Below, in pieces: positions 33,361 through 42,374 of a stretch of DNA of 64,000 nt; the stretch's first letter is position 1; every line of letters begins with the position of its first letter. The stretch spans positions 124,001-188,000 of the forward strand of contig JADKBR010000005.1 in NCBI GenBank assembly GCA_016714975.1, in the 5' to 3' direction. Position numbers and translations under genes: made by a program. The stretch comes from Candidatus Dechloromonas phosphorivorans. Lineage in GTDB: Bacteria > Pseudomonadota > Gammaproteobacteria > Burkholderiales > Rhodocyclaceae. The notes below the pieces were generated by a model. That model was not told the DNA's origin, searched no databases, and saw only the letters and a program-made list of their open reading frames with translations.

Positions 33361-33804
33361 ATGGCCGAGCAACATTCTTCCAAGGGCATCATGGTCGCCA
33401 CCATCATCGTGGCCATTGTCCTGACTGCAGTTGTGGTTCCCTTCTCCATGAAGGCTGAGAAATCCGCTGCCGACGCCAGCAGTGCGGATCAGGCCGATAG
33501 CCGAATCCAGCCGGTTGCCAGGTTCGAACTGGCCAAGGCCACCCCCGCCGCAGCAGCCGGCCCGAAGGATGGGGCCACCGTCTACAACTCAGTCTGTGGC
33601 GCCTGCCACGGCACCGGCGTCGCCGGTGCCCCCAAGGCGGGCGACAAGGCTGCCTGGGCGCCGCGCATTGCCCAAGGTAACGACACTCTCTACAAGAACG
33701 CAATCGCCGGCAAGAACGCCATGCCGCCGAAGGGTGGGGCACCCGACCTGTCCGATGACGAGATCAAGGGCGCGGTCAATCACCTGGTGGGCCTGTCCAA
33801 GTAA
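33361..33804 (+). CDS. Membrane-anchored c-type cytochrome (cytochrome c5-like)
   Basis: A 147-residue monohaem cytochrome. The N-terminal signal anchor is IMVATIIVAIVLTAVVVPFS; an Ala-rich linker leads to the haem site NSVCGACHGTG and the methionine ligand region KNAMPPKGGAPDLSDDE, ending in VNHLVGLSK. This is the c5 pattern; such proteins carry electrons between the bc1 complex and terminal oxidases or reductases in the periplasm. It depends on the ccm system encoded 25 kb away. The start ATG at 33361 is preceded by GAGGTAATCAGC. Strong terminator follows at 33821. Confidence 0.9.
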   Translation: MAEQHSSKGIMVATIIVAIVLTAVVVPFSMKAEKSAADASSADQADSRIQPVARFELAKATPAAAAGPKDGATVYNSVCGACHGTGVAGAPKAGDKAAWAPRIAQGNDTLYKNAIAGKNAMPPKGGAPDLSDDEIKGAVNHLVGLSK

Positions 33805-33820
33805 TTCACAAGAAATGTGG

Positions 33821-33846
33821 AAAGGGAGGCCGCGGCCTCCCTTTTT
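33821..33846 (+). terminator. Intrinsic terminator after the cytochrome c gene
   Basis: GGGAGGCCGCGGCCTCCC at 33824-33841 is a perfect palindrome preceded by AAA and followed by TTTTT. The A-rich and T-rich flanks make it potentially bidirectional, also serving the convergent gene ending at 33928. Confidence 0.85.
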
Positions 33847-33927
33847 CGTTGACGGAACAGGGGCGCCTTGTGGGCGCCCTGCTCAAGCCAACTTCCGGAT
33901 GGCAGCGTCAGTTTGTTGCAAGGAGAC

Positions 33928-34245
33928 TTACTTCTTCATCGGTTCGGCTGCCTTGGCCGCCTCTGCCTTCGGCGCTTCGGCGGCAGGGGCCGTTGTTGCG
34001 GTTGGCGCAGCTTTCTTGACCGTCTTGGCATGCTTCTGCTCGCCGCCGTTGGTGGGTGCCTTCACCTCAGGTGCGGCAACAGCGGGTTTGGCCTCGGGCG
34101 CCTTGGCTTCTGGCTTTGGCGCTTCGGTCTTGACGACGGCAGCCGGGGTGGCGGCGGGTTTGACTTCCGGAGCCGGCTTGATGTCCGCAGCGTGAGCGAT
34201 ACCGAAAGCGGCGGCGAGGGCGAGGGTGATAAGTTGCTTGGTCAT
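33928..34245 (-). CDS. Secreted Ala/Pro/Lys-rich low-complexity protein
   Basis: A 105-residue protein with a clear signal peptide (LITLALAAAFGIAHAAD) and a mature part made almost wholly of Ala, Pro, Lys, Glu and Val in loose repeats (EAPKPEAKAPEAKPAVAAPE). It has no recognisable domain. Such tails resemble spacer or DNA/peptidoglycan-interacting regions, but no role can be assigned. AGGAG lies seven bases before the ATG at 34245; a TTG at 34251 is in frame but less likely. Isolated gene, divergent neighbour absent; 34246-34385 holds no gene. Confidence 0.72.
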   Translation of the reverse strand: MTKQLITLALAAAFGIAHAADIKPAPEVKPAATPAAVVKTEAPKPEAKAPEAKPAVAAPEVKAPTNGGEQKHAKTVKKAAPTATTAPAAEAPKAEAAKAAEPMKK

Positions 34246-34385
34246 TTTCAATCTCCTTGAGTGATTTAATCGGTTGTTTCATCGGGCTTTGCAAAATCGC
34301 GCTGCCTTGTGCCGAATAACGCAGACGGTTGTCGCCCCGATGTCACCAGAAGAGTACCCGCCTGTGACGGGCTGTGACCCAGTTG

Positions 34386-36377
34386 CTACCGCTTGTTGCC
34401 AGCGAGCAATGCCTTCATGGCGTCCAGCCGGGCATTGCCGGTCGCCTTGTCTGGTGGCGGTTCATCCCTGTCGCCGGAGAACCGGATGTCCTCCTTGCCC
34501 ATTTCGGCGATGAAGCGCGAGGGTTCGCTGGGGATCAAGTCGCGCATCTGCTTGCGGCGCTCGCAGTAGGACAGGTGCAGGGAGCGCTGAGCGCGGGTGA
34601 TGCCGACGTACATCAGTCGGCGTTCCTCTTCCAGTTTGCCCGGCGCGAGCGACTCGCGGTGCGGCAGGATGCCCTCCTCGATGCCGACCAGGAATACATG
34701 CCTGTATTCCAGGCCCTTGGCCGCATGTAGTGTGGACAACTGCACCATATCGGCATCGTCGCTGTTCTGTTTGTCGAGCAGGTTGATCAAGGCGATGCTC
34801 TGGCTGAGGTCGATCAGCGTCTTGCCGTCTTCTTCGCCTTTCTTGTTGAGCCATTCAGCAAATTCGCAGACGTTGCCCCATCGCGTCTGAGCGACCCGAT
34901 GTTCTTCGTGATCGTAGAGATGAGTTTCGTAATCGATCGCCTTCAGCAGGTCGGGCAAAACCCGCTGCGCTGGCTCGTGCCCGGCTCGTTGCTGCAAGCG
35001 GTCGATGAACCGGCAGAACTCAAGTAACTGTTCCAGCTGGCGTGTCTGCACCCGATGCGCAAAGCCCTCCTCGCCGGCGGCATTGTACAGCGACTCATGG
35101 CGCTCGCCGGCGTACTGGCCAAGAACCTGCAGTGTCGCTGCGCCAATGCCACGCTTGGGCGTGGTCACGGCGCGGATGAAGGCAGGGTCATCGTCCGTGT
35201 TGGCCAGTAGCCGCAGGTAGGCCGTGATGTCCTTGATTTCGGCCTTGTCGAAGAAGGACTGTCCACCGGACAGCCGGTAAGGAATTTTCTGGTTGCGCAA
35301 CTGGGTCTCGAGCAGGCGCGCCTGATGGTTCGAACGGTAAAGGATGGCGTAGTCCCTGAAACTGCCGCGATGTTCAAAGCGGTGCGCCTGCAGTTTCATG
35401 ACTACGCCTTCGGCCTCGGCCTCGTTGTCCTTGCAGGCGGTAACGGTGATCTGGTCGCCATGCCCCAGTTCGGACCACAACTGCTTGTCGAACAGCTTCT
35501 CGTTGTGGGCGATAACGTTGTTGGCCGCCTTGAGGATTCTTGCGGTCGACCGGTAATTCTGCTCGAGTTTGATGATCTTCAGCGCCGGAAACTCGGCCGG
35601 CAGCTTCTTCAGGTTGTCGATGTCGGCGCCGCGCCAGCCGTAGATCGCCTGATCGTCATCACCCACTGCCGTGAACTGGGCGCGGATGCCGGTCAGCAGC
35701 TTGAGCAACTGGTACTGGCCGGCATTGGTGTCCTGATATTCGTCGACCAGCAGGTAGCGCAGGCGGTTCTGCCATTTCTCGGCAATTTCCGGATACTGGT
35801 TGAAGAGCTTGACCGGGAGACCGATCAGGTCGTCGAAGTCGACCGCCTGATAAGCCTTCAGGGTGGCCTCGTAGGAGTGGTACGCCTGCGCGGCCCGCGC
35901 TTCATGTTCGTTGGTTGTGAGTTGTTGAGCGGCCTCGGGCGTTACCAGCGCATTCTTCCAGTTAGAAATGATGGCCTGCAGGTGGCGTAGTGTCCCTTTG
36001 TCGACGGTTCTGGCGACGTCGCCGATGATGCCGGCGCAGTCGGCTGAATCGAAAATAGAGAAGCGGGGCTTGTAGCCCAGCGCCTTGGCCTCCTCACGCA
36101 GGATGCGCACGCCGAGCGAGTGGAAGGTTGAAATCTGTACATCCCCGGCCGTCGACCGCGACAGCAGCTTGCCGACCCGCTCCAGCATCTCGTTGGCGGC
36201 CTTGTTGGTAAAGGTGATGGCTGCCACGTTCCGCGGCTGGAATCCACAATCCTGGATGAGGTAGGCGATCTTCTGGGTGATGACCCGGGTCTTTCCCGAG
36301 CCGGCGCCGGCCAGTACCAGCAGGGGACCGTCAAGGTAGCGGATTGCTTCGCGTTGCTGGGGATTGAGGCCGGACAT
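34386..36377 (-). CDS. rep: ATP-dependent DNA helicase Rep
   Basis: A 663-residue UvrD/Rep-superfamily 1A helicase. MSGLNPQQREAIRYLDGPLL leads into Walker A VLAGAGSGKTRVI, the same spacing as E. coli Rep. Later motifs are LVDEYQDTNAGQYQLLKLL near residue 215, VGDDDQAIYGWRGAD, LEQNYRSTARIL, and VQLSTLHAAKGLEYRHVFLVG near 550. Rep unwinds 3'-5' and removes proteins ahead of replication forks. The ATG at 36377 is chosen; the in-frame stretch up to 36575 includes the upstream terminator region and is not coding. Confidence 0.94.
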   Translation of the reverse strand: MSGLNPQQREAIRYLDGPLLVLAGAGSGKTRVITQKIAYLIQDCGFQPRNVAAITFTNKAANEMLERVGKLLSRSTAGDVQISTFHSLGVRILREEAKALGYKPRFSIFDSADCAGIIGDVARTVDKGTLRHLQAIISNWKNALVTPEAAQQLTTNEHEARAAQAYHSYEATLKAYQAVDFDDLIGLPVKLFNQYPEIAEKWQNRLRYLLVDEYQDTNAGQYQLLKLLTGIRAQFTAVGDDDQAIYGWRGADIDNLKKLPAEFPALKIIKLEQNYRSTARILKAANNVIAHNEKLFDKQLWSELGHGDQITVTACKDNEAEAEGVVMKLQAHRFEHRGSFRDYAILYRSNHQARLLETQLRNQKIPYRLSGGQSFFDKAEIKDITAYLRLLANTDDDPAFIRAVTTPKRGIGAATLQVLGQYAGERHESLYNAAGEEGFAHRVQTRQLEQLLEFCRFIDRLQQRAGHEPAQRVLPDLLKAIDYETHLYDHEEHRVAQTRWGNVCEFAEWLNKKGEEDGKTLIDLSQSIALINLLDKQNSDDADMVQLSTLHAAKGLEYRHVFLVGIEEGILPHRESLAPGKLEEERRLMYVGITRAQRSLHLSYCERRKQMRDLIPSEPSRFIAEMGKEDIRFSGDRDEPPPDKATGNARLDAMKALLAGNKR

Positions 36378-36450
36378 GGGTCGGAATCCGCAAGGGATAC
36401 CATGGAAACAACTACTGGCACCGTTACCGCCACCGGCAAAGCCGATGACA

Positions 36451-36479
36451 CAAAAGAATCGCCCCGGAGGTCCGGGGCG
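36451..36479 (-). terminator. Intrinsic terminator after pilU
   Basis: CGCCCCGG (36460-36467) and CCGGGGCG (36472-36479) form an 8-bp stem with an AGGT loop. Read on the minus strand it is followed by ATTCTTTTG, a moderate T tract. It separates pilTU from rep. Confidence 0.7.
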
Positions 36480-36546
36480 CAGTGACAACACGGGGCGAAT
36501 CAGACTCAGGCGGGTCCGGATCCTGTCCAGCGTTGCAAAGTGCAGG

Positions 36547-37683
36547 TCAGACGATGTCGAGGTGACCAATACCACTGGTCAGGTCGCGGTCCTTGGACTC
36601 CTTTCCGTACAGCTTGATCTGCAGGCGCAGGTCGTTCAGCGAATCCGCGTTGCGCAAGGCATCCTCGTAGGTGATCTTGCCTGCCTCATAGAGCGCGAAA
36701 AGGGACTGGTCGAAGGTCTGCATGCCCAGTTCGCGCGACTTCTTCATGATCTCCTTGATTTCGCTTACCTCACCCTTGAAGATGAGGTCGGAAATCAGCG
36801 GCGAGTTGAGCATGACTTCGATCGCTGGCACGCGTCCCTTGCCGTCTTTCTTGGCGATCAGACGCTGCGACACCATGGCTCGAAGGTTGAGCGAGAGGTC
36901 CATGAGCAATTGTGAACGACGGTCTTCCGGGAAGAAGTTGATGATGCGGTCGATTGCCGTGTTGGTGCTGTTGGCATGCAGGGTCGCCAACGCGAGGTGA
37001 CCGGTCTCGGCAAAGGCGATAGCGTAATCCATCGTGTCGCGGTCCCGGATTTCACCCATCAGGATGACATCGGGCGCCTGACGCAGCGTGTTCTTCAGGG
37101 CCGGCTTCCAGTCGTCCGTATCGACGCCGATCTCGCGCTGCGTGATGATGCAGTTCTTGTGCTCGTGGACGTATTCAATCGGATCCTCGACCGTGATGAT
37201 ATGGCCGAAGCTGTTCTCGTTGCGGTAATCGACGAGGGCGGCCAGCGACGTCGTCTTGCCGGTGCCGGTGCCGCCCACGAAGATGACGAGACCAAGCTTG
37301 GTCATCGCGACGTCCTTGAGGACTGGCGGCAGACCCAGCTCATCGAGCGTCGGAATGCTCTGGTTGATCATGCGGCAGACGACGCCAACGCGCCCCTGCT
37401 GAATGAAGGTGTTGACCCGGAAGCGGCCGATGCCGGCCGGCGAAATGGCAAAGTTGCATTCCTTGGTCGCCTCGAATTCCGCCGCCTGCCGGTCGTTCAT
37501 GATGGAACGGGCAAGTTCTGACGTGTGCGCCGGCGTCAGTATCTGGTTGGAAACTGGCGTGATCTTGCCGTCCACCTTGATTGCGGGCGGAAAGTTTGCC
37601 GTGATGAATAGGTCGGACCCCTTTTTCTGCACCATCAGGCGCAGGAGGTCATGCATGAACTTCATTGCCTGGTCACGTTCCAT
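36547..37683 (-). CDS. pilU: Type IV pilus retraction ATPase PilU
   Basis: A 378-residue GspE/PilT-family ATPase. Walker A is FVGGTGTGKTTSLAAL near residue 130; the Asp box ITVEDPIEYVHEH, Walker B DVILMGEIRDRDTMDYA and His box GHLALATLHANST follow. The C-terminal extension (KESKDRDLTSGIGHLDIV) and N-terminal LMVQKKGSDLFI favour PilU over PilT. PilU assists PilT in pilus retraction for twitching motility. It lies 31 bases after pilT. Confidence 0.94.
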   Translation of the reverse strand: MERDQAMKFMHDLLRLMVQKKGSDLFITANFPPAIKVDGKITPVSNQILTPAHTSELARSIMNDRQAAEFEATKECNFAISPAGIGRFRVNTFIQQGRVGVVCRMINQSIPTLDELGLPPVLKDVAMTKLGLVIFVGGTGTGKTTSLAALVDYRNENSFGHIITVEDPIEYVHEHKNCIITQREIGVDTDDWKPALKNTLRQAPDVILMGEIRDRDTMDYAIAFAETGHLALATLHANSTNTAIDRIINFFPEDRRSQLLMDLSLNLRAMVSQRLIAKKDGKGRVPAIEVMLNSPLISDLIFKGEVSEIKEIMKKSRELGMQTFDQSLFALYEAGKITYEDALRNADSLNDLRLQIKLYGKESKDRDLTSGIGHLDIV

Positions 37684-37714
37684 TACTTTTCCTCTTTACC
37701 TGATTCTTAAGGGC

Positions 37715-38758
37715 TCAGCCGGGGAAGGTGTCTTTGTTGGTTGCGCGAGCCTTGGCCTCGGCATTGGACACCACGTTGCGCCGCACCAGTTCGAGCAGAT
37801 TCTGGTCCAGTGTCTGCATTCCGAAATTCTGACCGGTCTGGATCGCCGAGTACATCTGCGCCACCTTGTTTTCCCGAATCAGGTTGCGGATGGCGGGCGT
37901 GCCAATCATGATTTCATGGGCGGCGACACGACCATTGCCATCCTTGGTCTTGAGCAGTGTTTGTGAAATGACGGCGCGCAGCGACTCGGAAAGCATCGAG
38001 CGGACCATTTCCTTTTCCGCTGCCGGGAAGACGTCCACGATCCGGTCGATGGTCTTGGCAGCCGACGAGGTGTGCAACGTGGCAAACACCAGGTGACCGG
38101 TCTCCGCTGCCGTCAACGCCAGGCGGATGGTTTCCAGATCGCGCATCTCGCCGACCAGGATTACGTCAGGATCCTCGCGCAGTGCCGAGCGCAACGCGTT
38201 GGCGAAAGACAGCGTATGTGGCCCGACCTCGCGTTGATTGATCAGGCACTTCTTGGATTCGTGGACGAATTCGATCGGATCTTCGACGGTCAGTATATGG
38301 GCATATTCGAGTTCGTTGACGTGATTGACCATTGCCGCCAGCGTGGTCGATTTGCCCGAACCCGTCGGCCCGGTCACCAGCACGATGCCGCGCGGATATT
38401 CCGAAATGTCCTTGAAGATCTTTGGGCAGTTGAGATCGTCAAGTGACAGGATCTTCGAAGGAATAGTCCGGAATGCCGCCCCAGCTCCTCGCTGTTGGTT
38501 GAACGCGTTGACGCGAAAACGCGCCAGGTTGGGAATCTCGAAGGAAAAATCGCACTCAAGCGTCTCTTCGTAAGTCTTGCGCTGGGTATCGTTCATGATG
38601 TCGTACACCATGCTGTGTACGTCCTTGTGCTCCATCGCTGGCAGGTTGATCCGGCGCACATCGCCATGGACGCGGATCATCGGGGGCACGCCTGCCGAAA
38701 GGTGAAGGTCGGAAGCCTTGTTCTTGACTCCAAAGGCCAGCAGTTCTGTGATGTCCAT
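37715..38758 (-). CDS. pilT: Type IV pilus retraction ATPase PilT
   Basis: A 347-residue hexameric retraction motor. Start MDITELLAFGVKNKASDLHL is typical of PilT. Walker A LVTGPTGSGKSTTLAAM near residue 130, ITVEDPIEFVHESKKC, Walker B VILVGEMRDLETI, and the retraction motif AIRNLIRENKVAQM near 290. The ATG at 38758 is used. It is divergent from yggS with 55 bases between starts; a TATACT at 38780 may be the plus-strand -10 for yggS. Confidence 0.96.
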   Translation of the reverse strand: MDITELLAFGVKNKASDLHLSAGVPPMIRVHGDVRRINLPAMEHKDVHSMVYDIMNDTQRKTYEETLECDFSFEIPNLARFRVNAFNQQRGAGAAFRTIPSKILSLDDLNCPKIFKDISEYPRGIVLVTGPTGSGKSTTLAAMVNHVNELEYAHILTVEDPIEFVHESKKCLINQREVGPHTLSFANALRSALREDPDVILVGEMRDLETIRLALTAAETGHLVFATLHTSSAAKTIDRIVDVFPAAEKEMVRSMLSESLRAVISQTLLKTKDGNGRVAAHEIMIGTPAIRNLIRENKVAQMYSAIQTGQNFGMQTLDQNLLELVRRNVVSNAEAKARATNKDTFPG

Positions 38759-38813
38759 ACGGATCGTCCTTAGGGCACGTGTATACTGAAAACAGAAGGA
38801 ATTCCAAACAATT

Positions 38814-39503
38814 ATGAGCGCAATTGCGTCCAACCTGCAAGCAGTCAAAGAACGTATCGCCAAGGCGGCAGGCAAGGCTGGTCGCTCGCCGCAGGAAATA
38901 AGGCTTTTGGCGGTCAGCAAGACTTGGCCGGTTGACTGCGTAATTGATGCAAGCAGAGCAGGGCAGCAGCGGTTTGGCGAAAACTACGTCCAGGAAGGTG
39001 TTGCCAAGGTCCTCGCGACAAGCGGCCTGAACCTTGAGTGGCATTTCATCGGCCCACTGCAAACCAACAAGACACGACTGGTCGCTGAACACTTTTCCTG
39101 GGTACATTCGATCGATCGTCTGAAACTCGCCGAGCGACTTTCTGCGCAGCGTCGGGACGCGTTGCCGCCACTCTCGGTCTGCGTTCAGGTAAATATCTCC
39201 GGCGAAGCCAGCAAGCGCGGTTGCGCACCCAGCGATGCACTGGAACTGTGCCAGGCAATCGCTACCATGCCGCGCCTGGCGTTGCGTGGGTTGATGGCAA
39301 TCCCTGAAGCGGCGGACGATTACGCAGCCCAGCGTGTGCCATTTCGTCAGGTGCGGGAGCTCTGCGAGCAGATTCGTGCTGCCGGGCTTCCACTTGATAC
39401 CCTTTCGATGGGCATGTCGCACGATCTTGAAGCGGCTGTTGCCGAAGGTGCGACGATTGTTCGCGTTGGCACGGCCATCTTTGGTGAGAGAAACAACGCA
39501 TGA
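38814..39503 (+). CDS. yggS: Pyridoxal phosphate homeostasis protein YggS
   Basis: A 229-residue PLP-binding barrel protein. The PLP lysine is in LLAVSKTWPVD near residue 36; GENYVQEG, WHFIGPLQTNK and LSMGMSHDLEAAVAEGATIVRVG complete the pattern. YggS/PLPBP buffers free PLP and affects amino acid balance; it has no known catalytic activity. It starts a four-gene operon with proC, overlapping it by four bases. Confidence 0.95.
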   Translation: MSAIASNLQAVKERIAKAAGKAGRSPQEIRLLAVSKTWPVDCVIDASRAGQQRFGENYVQEGVAKVLATSGLNLEWHFIGPLQTNKTRLVAEHFSWVHSIDRLKLAERLSAQRRDALPPLSVCVQVNISGEASKRGCAPSDALELCQAIATMPRLALRGLMAIPEAADDYAAQRVPFRQVRELCEQIRAAGLPLDTLSMGMSHDLEAAVAEGATIVRVGTAIFGERNNA

Positions 39504-40312
39504 AAATTACCTTCCTTGGCGGTGGCAACATGGCGAACGCGCTGATTGGCGGCATGTTGAAACAGGGGATTGGGGCTGCCGACATCAGTGTGATTGACCC
39601 GAGCGCCGACGCCCGCGTCAGTCTCGCTGCGACTTACGCGGTCAGCTGCGTGGAATCGGCCGAAACGCTTTCCGGAGTCGGCAATCTGCTGGTGCTCGCA
39701 GTCAAGCCGCAGCAGATGAGGGAGGCCGTCGCCCCCCTGGTCGGCAGACTGGGCGATGCTGTTGTCGTGAGCATCGCTGCCGGACTCGATATGGCAACGC
39801 TTTCACGCTGGTTGGGCGGGCACCGCAGGATCGTTCGCTGCATGCCGAATACTCCGGCGCTGATCGGCGCTGGCATTACCGGGTTGTGCGCGCTGCCGGA
39901 AGTCAGTGACGATGAACGTGCCGCCGCGGACCGGCTGCTGCGCTCGGTCGGCACGACCGTCTGGATTACCGACGAGGTCAGGATGGACGCCGTCACTGCA
40001 CTCTCCGGCAGCGGCCCAGCCTACGTCTTCATGTTCATCGAGGCGCTGGAACAGGCCGCCGCCGATCTCGGCTTCACCCCGGAGCAGGGCCGCCAACTGG
40101 CGATCGGGACGGTGCAGGGCGCCGCGGCTCTCGCCGCACAATCCGCCGAACCGGCTTCGGTGTTGCGTGAGCGGGTCACCTCCAAGGGGGGGACCACCGA
40201 AGCCGCGTTGGGCATCATGACCAAAAAGGGCGTCGGGGAAGGCATCGTCGCAGGCGTCAAGGCGGCCGAAACGCGTGGCCGGGAACTGGGCAAGCTGCTG
40301 GGAGCGATCTGA
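39500..40312 (+). CDS. proC: Pyrroline-5-carboxylate reductase ProC
   Basis: A 270-residue enzyme making proline from pyrroline-5-carboxylate with NAD(P)H. The nucleotide site is TFLGGGNMANALIGGM at the start; VRCMPNTPALIGAGITGL near residue 115 and the C-terminal signature ALSGSGPAYVFMFIEAL and TSKGGTTEAALGIM are clear. It overlaps yggS and yggT by 4 and 1 bases, so all are translated together. Confidence 0.97.
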   Translation: MKITFLGGGNMANALIGGMLKQGIGAADISVIDPSADARVSLAATYAVSCVESAETLSGVGNLLVLAVKPQQMREAVAPLVGRLGDAVVVSIAAGLDMATLSRWLGGHRRIVRCMPNTPALIGAGITGLCALPEVSDDERAAADRLLRSVGTTVWITDEVRMDAVTALSGSGPAYVFMFIEALEQAAADLGFTPEQGRQLAIGTVQGAAALAAQSAEPASVLRERVTSKGGTTEAALGIMTKKGVGEGIVAGVKAAETRGRELGKLLGAI

Positions 40313-40845
40313 TGCACATTCTGGTTTTTCTCATTGACGCCGTCGTGAGCTTTTTCTGCACGTTGTTCCTGCTACGCTTCATGATGCAGGCAACGCGCGT
40401 TTCGTTTTCCGGACAATTTGGCGATTTTGTGGTCAAGTTGACCAATTGGGCGGTCAAGCCATTGCGCCGCGTGGTGCCGGGCCTGGGGGGAATGGACCTG
40501 GCCAGTCTGGTTGCGGCCCTGGGTCTGCAACTTCTGCTGTCAGCGCTCATGTTTAGTGTTGCCGGTCCATCTGTTGCGGCGGATGGCGGGACGATTGCGT
40601 TCATGGCAGTGTGGTTTGCCCTGCGCACCCTGCTGCGTCTGACGGTCTATATCCTGATCGGTGCGTTGATCCTGCAAGCCGTACTGTCGTGGATCAACCC
40701 CTACTCGCCACTGTCCTTGCCCGCCCAGCAATTGACCCGGCCATTTCTCGATCCGATCCGGCGCTTTGTACCAACAATCTCCGGCATCGATCTGTCGCCG
40801 CTGGTTGCGATTCTATTGCTGCAAGCGCTTCTGATGCTCTTGTGA
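40312..40845 (+). CDS. yggT: YggT family membrane protein
   Basis: A 177-residue inner-membrane protein with two YGGT domains: FFCTLFLLRFMMQATRV with NWAVKPLRRVVPG in the first half, and YILIGALILQAVLSWINPYSP with RPFLDPIRRFVP in the second. Members are linked to osmotic shock tolerance and cell envelope or division; mechanism unsettled. Its start overlaps the proC stop. Confidence 0.93.
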   Translation: MHILVFLIDAVVSFFCTLFLLRFMMQATRVSFSGQFGDFVVKLTNWAVKPLRRVVPGLGGMDLASLVAALGLQLLLSALMFSVAGPSVAADGGTIAFMAVWFALRTLLRLTVYILIGALILQAVLSWINPYSPLSLPAQQLTRPFLDPIRRFVPTISGIDLSPLVAILLLQALLMLL

Positions 40846-41138
40846 GTGAGTGGCTGCGCATCGCAGGCGATGACTGCCTTGCGTTGACTCTTCATGTTCA
40901 GCCTGGTGCCAGGAAGACAGAGTTCGCTGGTATGCACGGCGATGCCCTGAAGATTCGCCTGGCCGCACCGCCCGTGGATGGGAAGGCCAACATGGCTCTT
41001 CTCAAGTTTGTGGCAGATGCCCTGAAGCTGCCTGCTGCAGCGATCATTCTGAAAAGCGGCCACACCTCGCGGCGCAAGGTTCTGGAAGTCCGCGGCGCAA
41101 CTCGCGAAGCTGTCGCCTGTTTGGTTCAGCCTTCGTAA
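40842..41138 (+). CDS. yggU: YggU family protein (DUF167)
   Basis: A 98-residue DUF167 protein: LTLHVQPGARKTEFAGMHGD near the start, IRLAAPPVDGKANMALLKF in the middle and LKSGHTSRRKVLEVRG at the end are the family signature. Function unknown. The start is GTG at 40842 overlapping the yggT TGA as GTGA. It ends 13 bases inside the convergent pyrC'. Confidence 0.93.
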   Translation: MSEWLRIAGDDCLALTLHVQPGARKTEFAGMHGDALKIRLAAPPVDGKANMALLKFVADALKLPAAAIILKSGHTSRRKVLEVRGATREAVACLVQPS

Positions 41139-42373
41139 ACCACGCGACCATCAACCAGCGTCATCATAACCCTGCCGGTCATCATGCAGCCGGTCCACGG
41201 TGAGTTCTTGCCCCGGCTCTTCAATAGCTCCGGCGTCAGTTGCCAGGTTGCGCCAGGATCGAAAATGCAGATGTCGGCAACGCCGCCTAGGGTTAACTGG
41301 CCACTCGCCAAGCCCAGTACGTCGGCAGGTGCAGAGGTGATTCGTGCCAACGCCGCAGGCAGGTCAACACCAGCAACTGCAGCCCATTTCAGGGTCAGCG
41401 GCAACAGTACTTCAAGGCCGGTGGCGCCCGGGCTCGCTTCACCGAAAGGAAGCAGCTTGTCGTCGGCACCGAGCGGGGTGTGATCGGAGCAGATTGCCGC
41501 CAAGCCGGACGCCGCAGCGTGCGACAGCGCCTGGCAGTCGCTCTGGGCGCGTAGTGGCGGAGAGAAGCGGGCGTGCGGGTCGAAGAAGCCGATGTCGTCT
41601 TCGGTAAGGAGCAGGTGGTGGACGCCTATGTCGCAGGTGACGGGTAGCCCCTCATCACGGGCCGCACTGACCAGTGCAACGCCAGACGCCGAGGAAAGGC
41701 GCGTCAGGTGAATGCGACAGCCGGTGTCGCGAACCAGTTGCAGTATGGTGGCGATGGCGATCGTCTCGGCGGCGACTGGAATGCCCGCCAGCCCCAGCCG
41801 GCTGGCGACTTCTCCTTCGTGGGCGATCCCGTTGCGCGACAGCCAGTAATCCTGTGGTTGCAGCCAGACCGCAAATCCGAAAGTCGCGGCGTATTCCAGG
41901 GCACGCAGCAGGGCTTCGGTATCGACGAGCGGAACCTGGGCCTGCGAAAAAGCGACGCAACCGGCCTTCTTCAAGCCGGCCAACTCGGACAGATGCTCCC
42001 CGCGCAGGCCGACGGTCAGCGCGCCGAGCGGCAGCACTCGAGCCATGCCGATTTCCTTCCCGCGGTGGATCAGGCGATCCGCCAGTTCCGGTTCATCAAG
42101 GGGCGGGGTGGCATCGGGCGGGACCACGACGGAAGTCACGCCGCCCGCCACGGCAGCGGCCAGCTCGGCTTCGATGCTGTTCAGACGCGCGCTCAGGTCG
42201 ATTAGCCCGGGGCAGACTATGCAGCCGCTGGCGTCGACGATGCGCTCGGCAGCGAAGCTGGCCGGCGCTTCACCCAATCCGGCGACCCTGCCTTCGCCGA
42301 CAAACAGCGAAATGTTGCGGTCGACCCGGTTTTTCGGGTCAATTACGCGGCCGTTGCGAATCTCGATGTTCAT
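41126..42373 (-). CDS. pyrC': Dihydroorotase-like protein PyrC' (catalytic residues lost)
   Basis: A 415-residue amidohydrolase-fold protein beside pyrB. The family HxH after PGLID is replaced (PGLIDLSARLN), the HCED-type ligand region reads LQPQD, and the next His site reads IHLTRLSSASG; only SDHTPLG with its Asp remains. It therefore should not bind the usual zinc pair. In Pseudomonas an inactive PyrC' is a structural partner needed by aspartate carbamoyltransferase, and the same role is likely here. I use the ATG at 42373, one base from the pyrB stop; ATG 42388 would overlap it. Confidence 0.9.
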   Translation of the reverse strand: MNIEIRNGRVIDPKNRVDRNISLFVGEGRVAGLGEAPASFAAERIVDASGCIVCPGLIDLSARLNSIEAELAAAVAGGVTSVVVPPDATPPLDEPELADRLIHRGKEIGMARVLPLGALTVGLRGEHLSELAGLKKAGCVAFSQAQVPLVDTEALLRALEYAATFGFAVWLQPQDYWLSRNGIAHEGEVASRLGLAGIPVAAETIAIATILQLVRDTGCRIHLTRLSSASGVALVSAARDEGLPVTCDIGVHHLLLTEDDIGFFDPHARFSPPLRAQSDCQALSHAAASGLAAICSDHTPLGADDKLLPFGEASPGATGLEVLLPLTLKWAAVAGVDLPAALARITSAPADVLGLASGQLTLGGVADICIFDPGATWQLTPELLKSRGKNSPWTGCMMTGRVMMTLVDGRVVYEG

Positions 42374-42374
42374 G

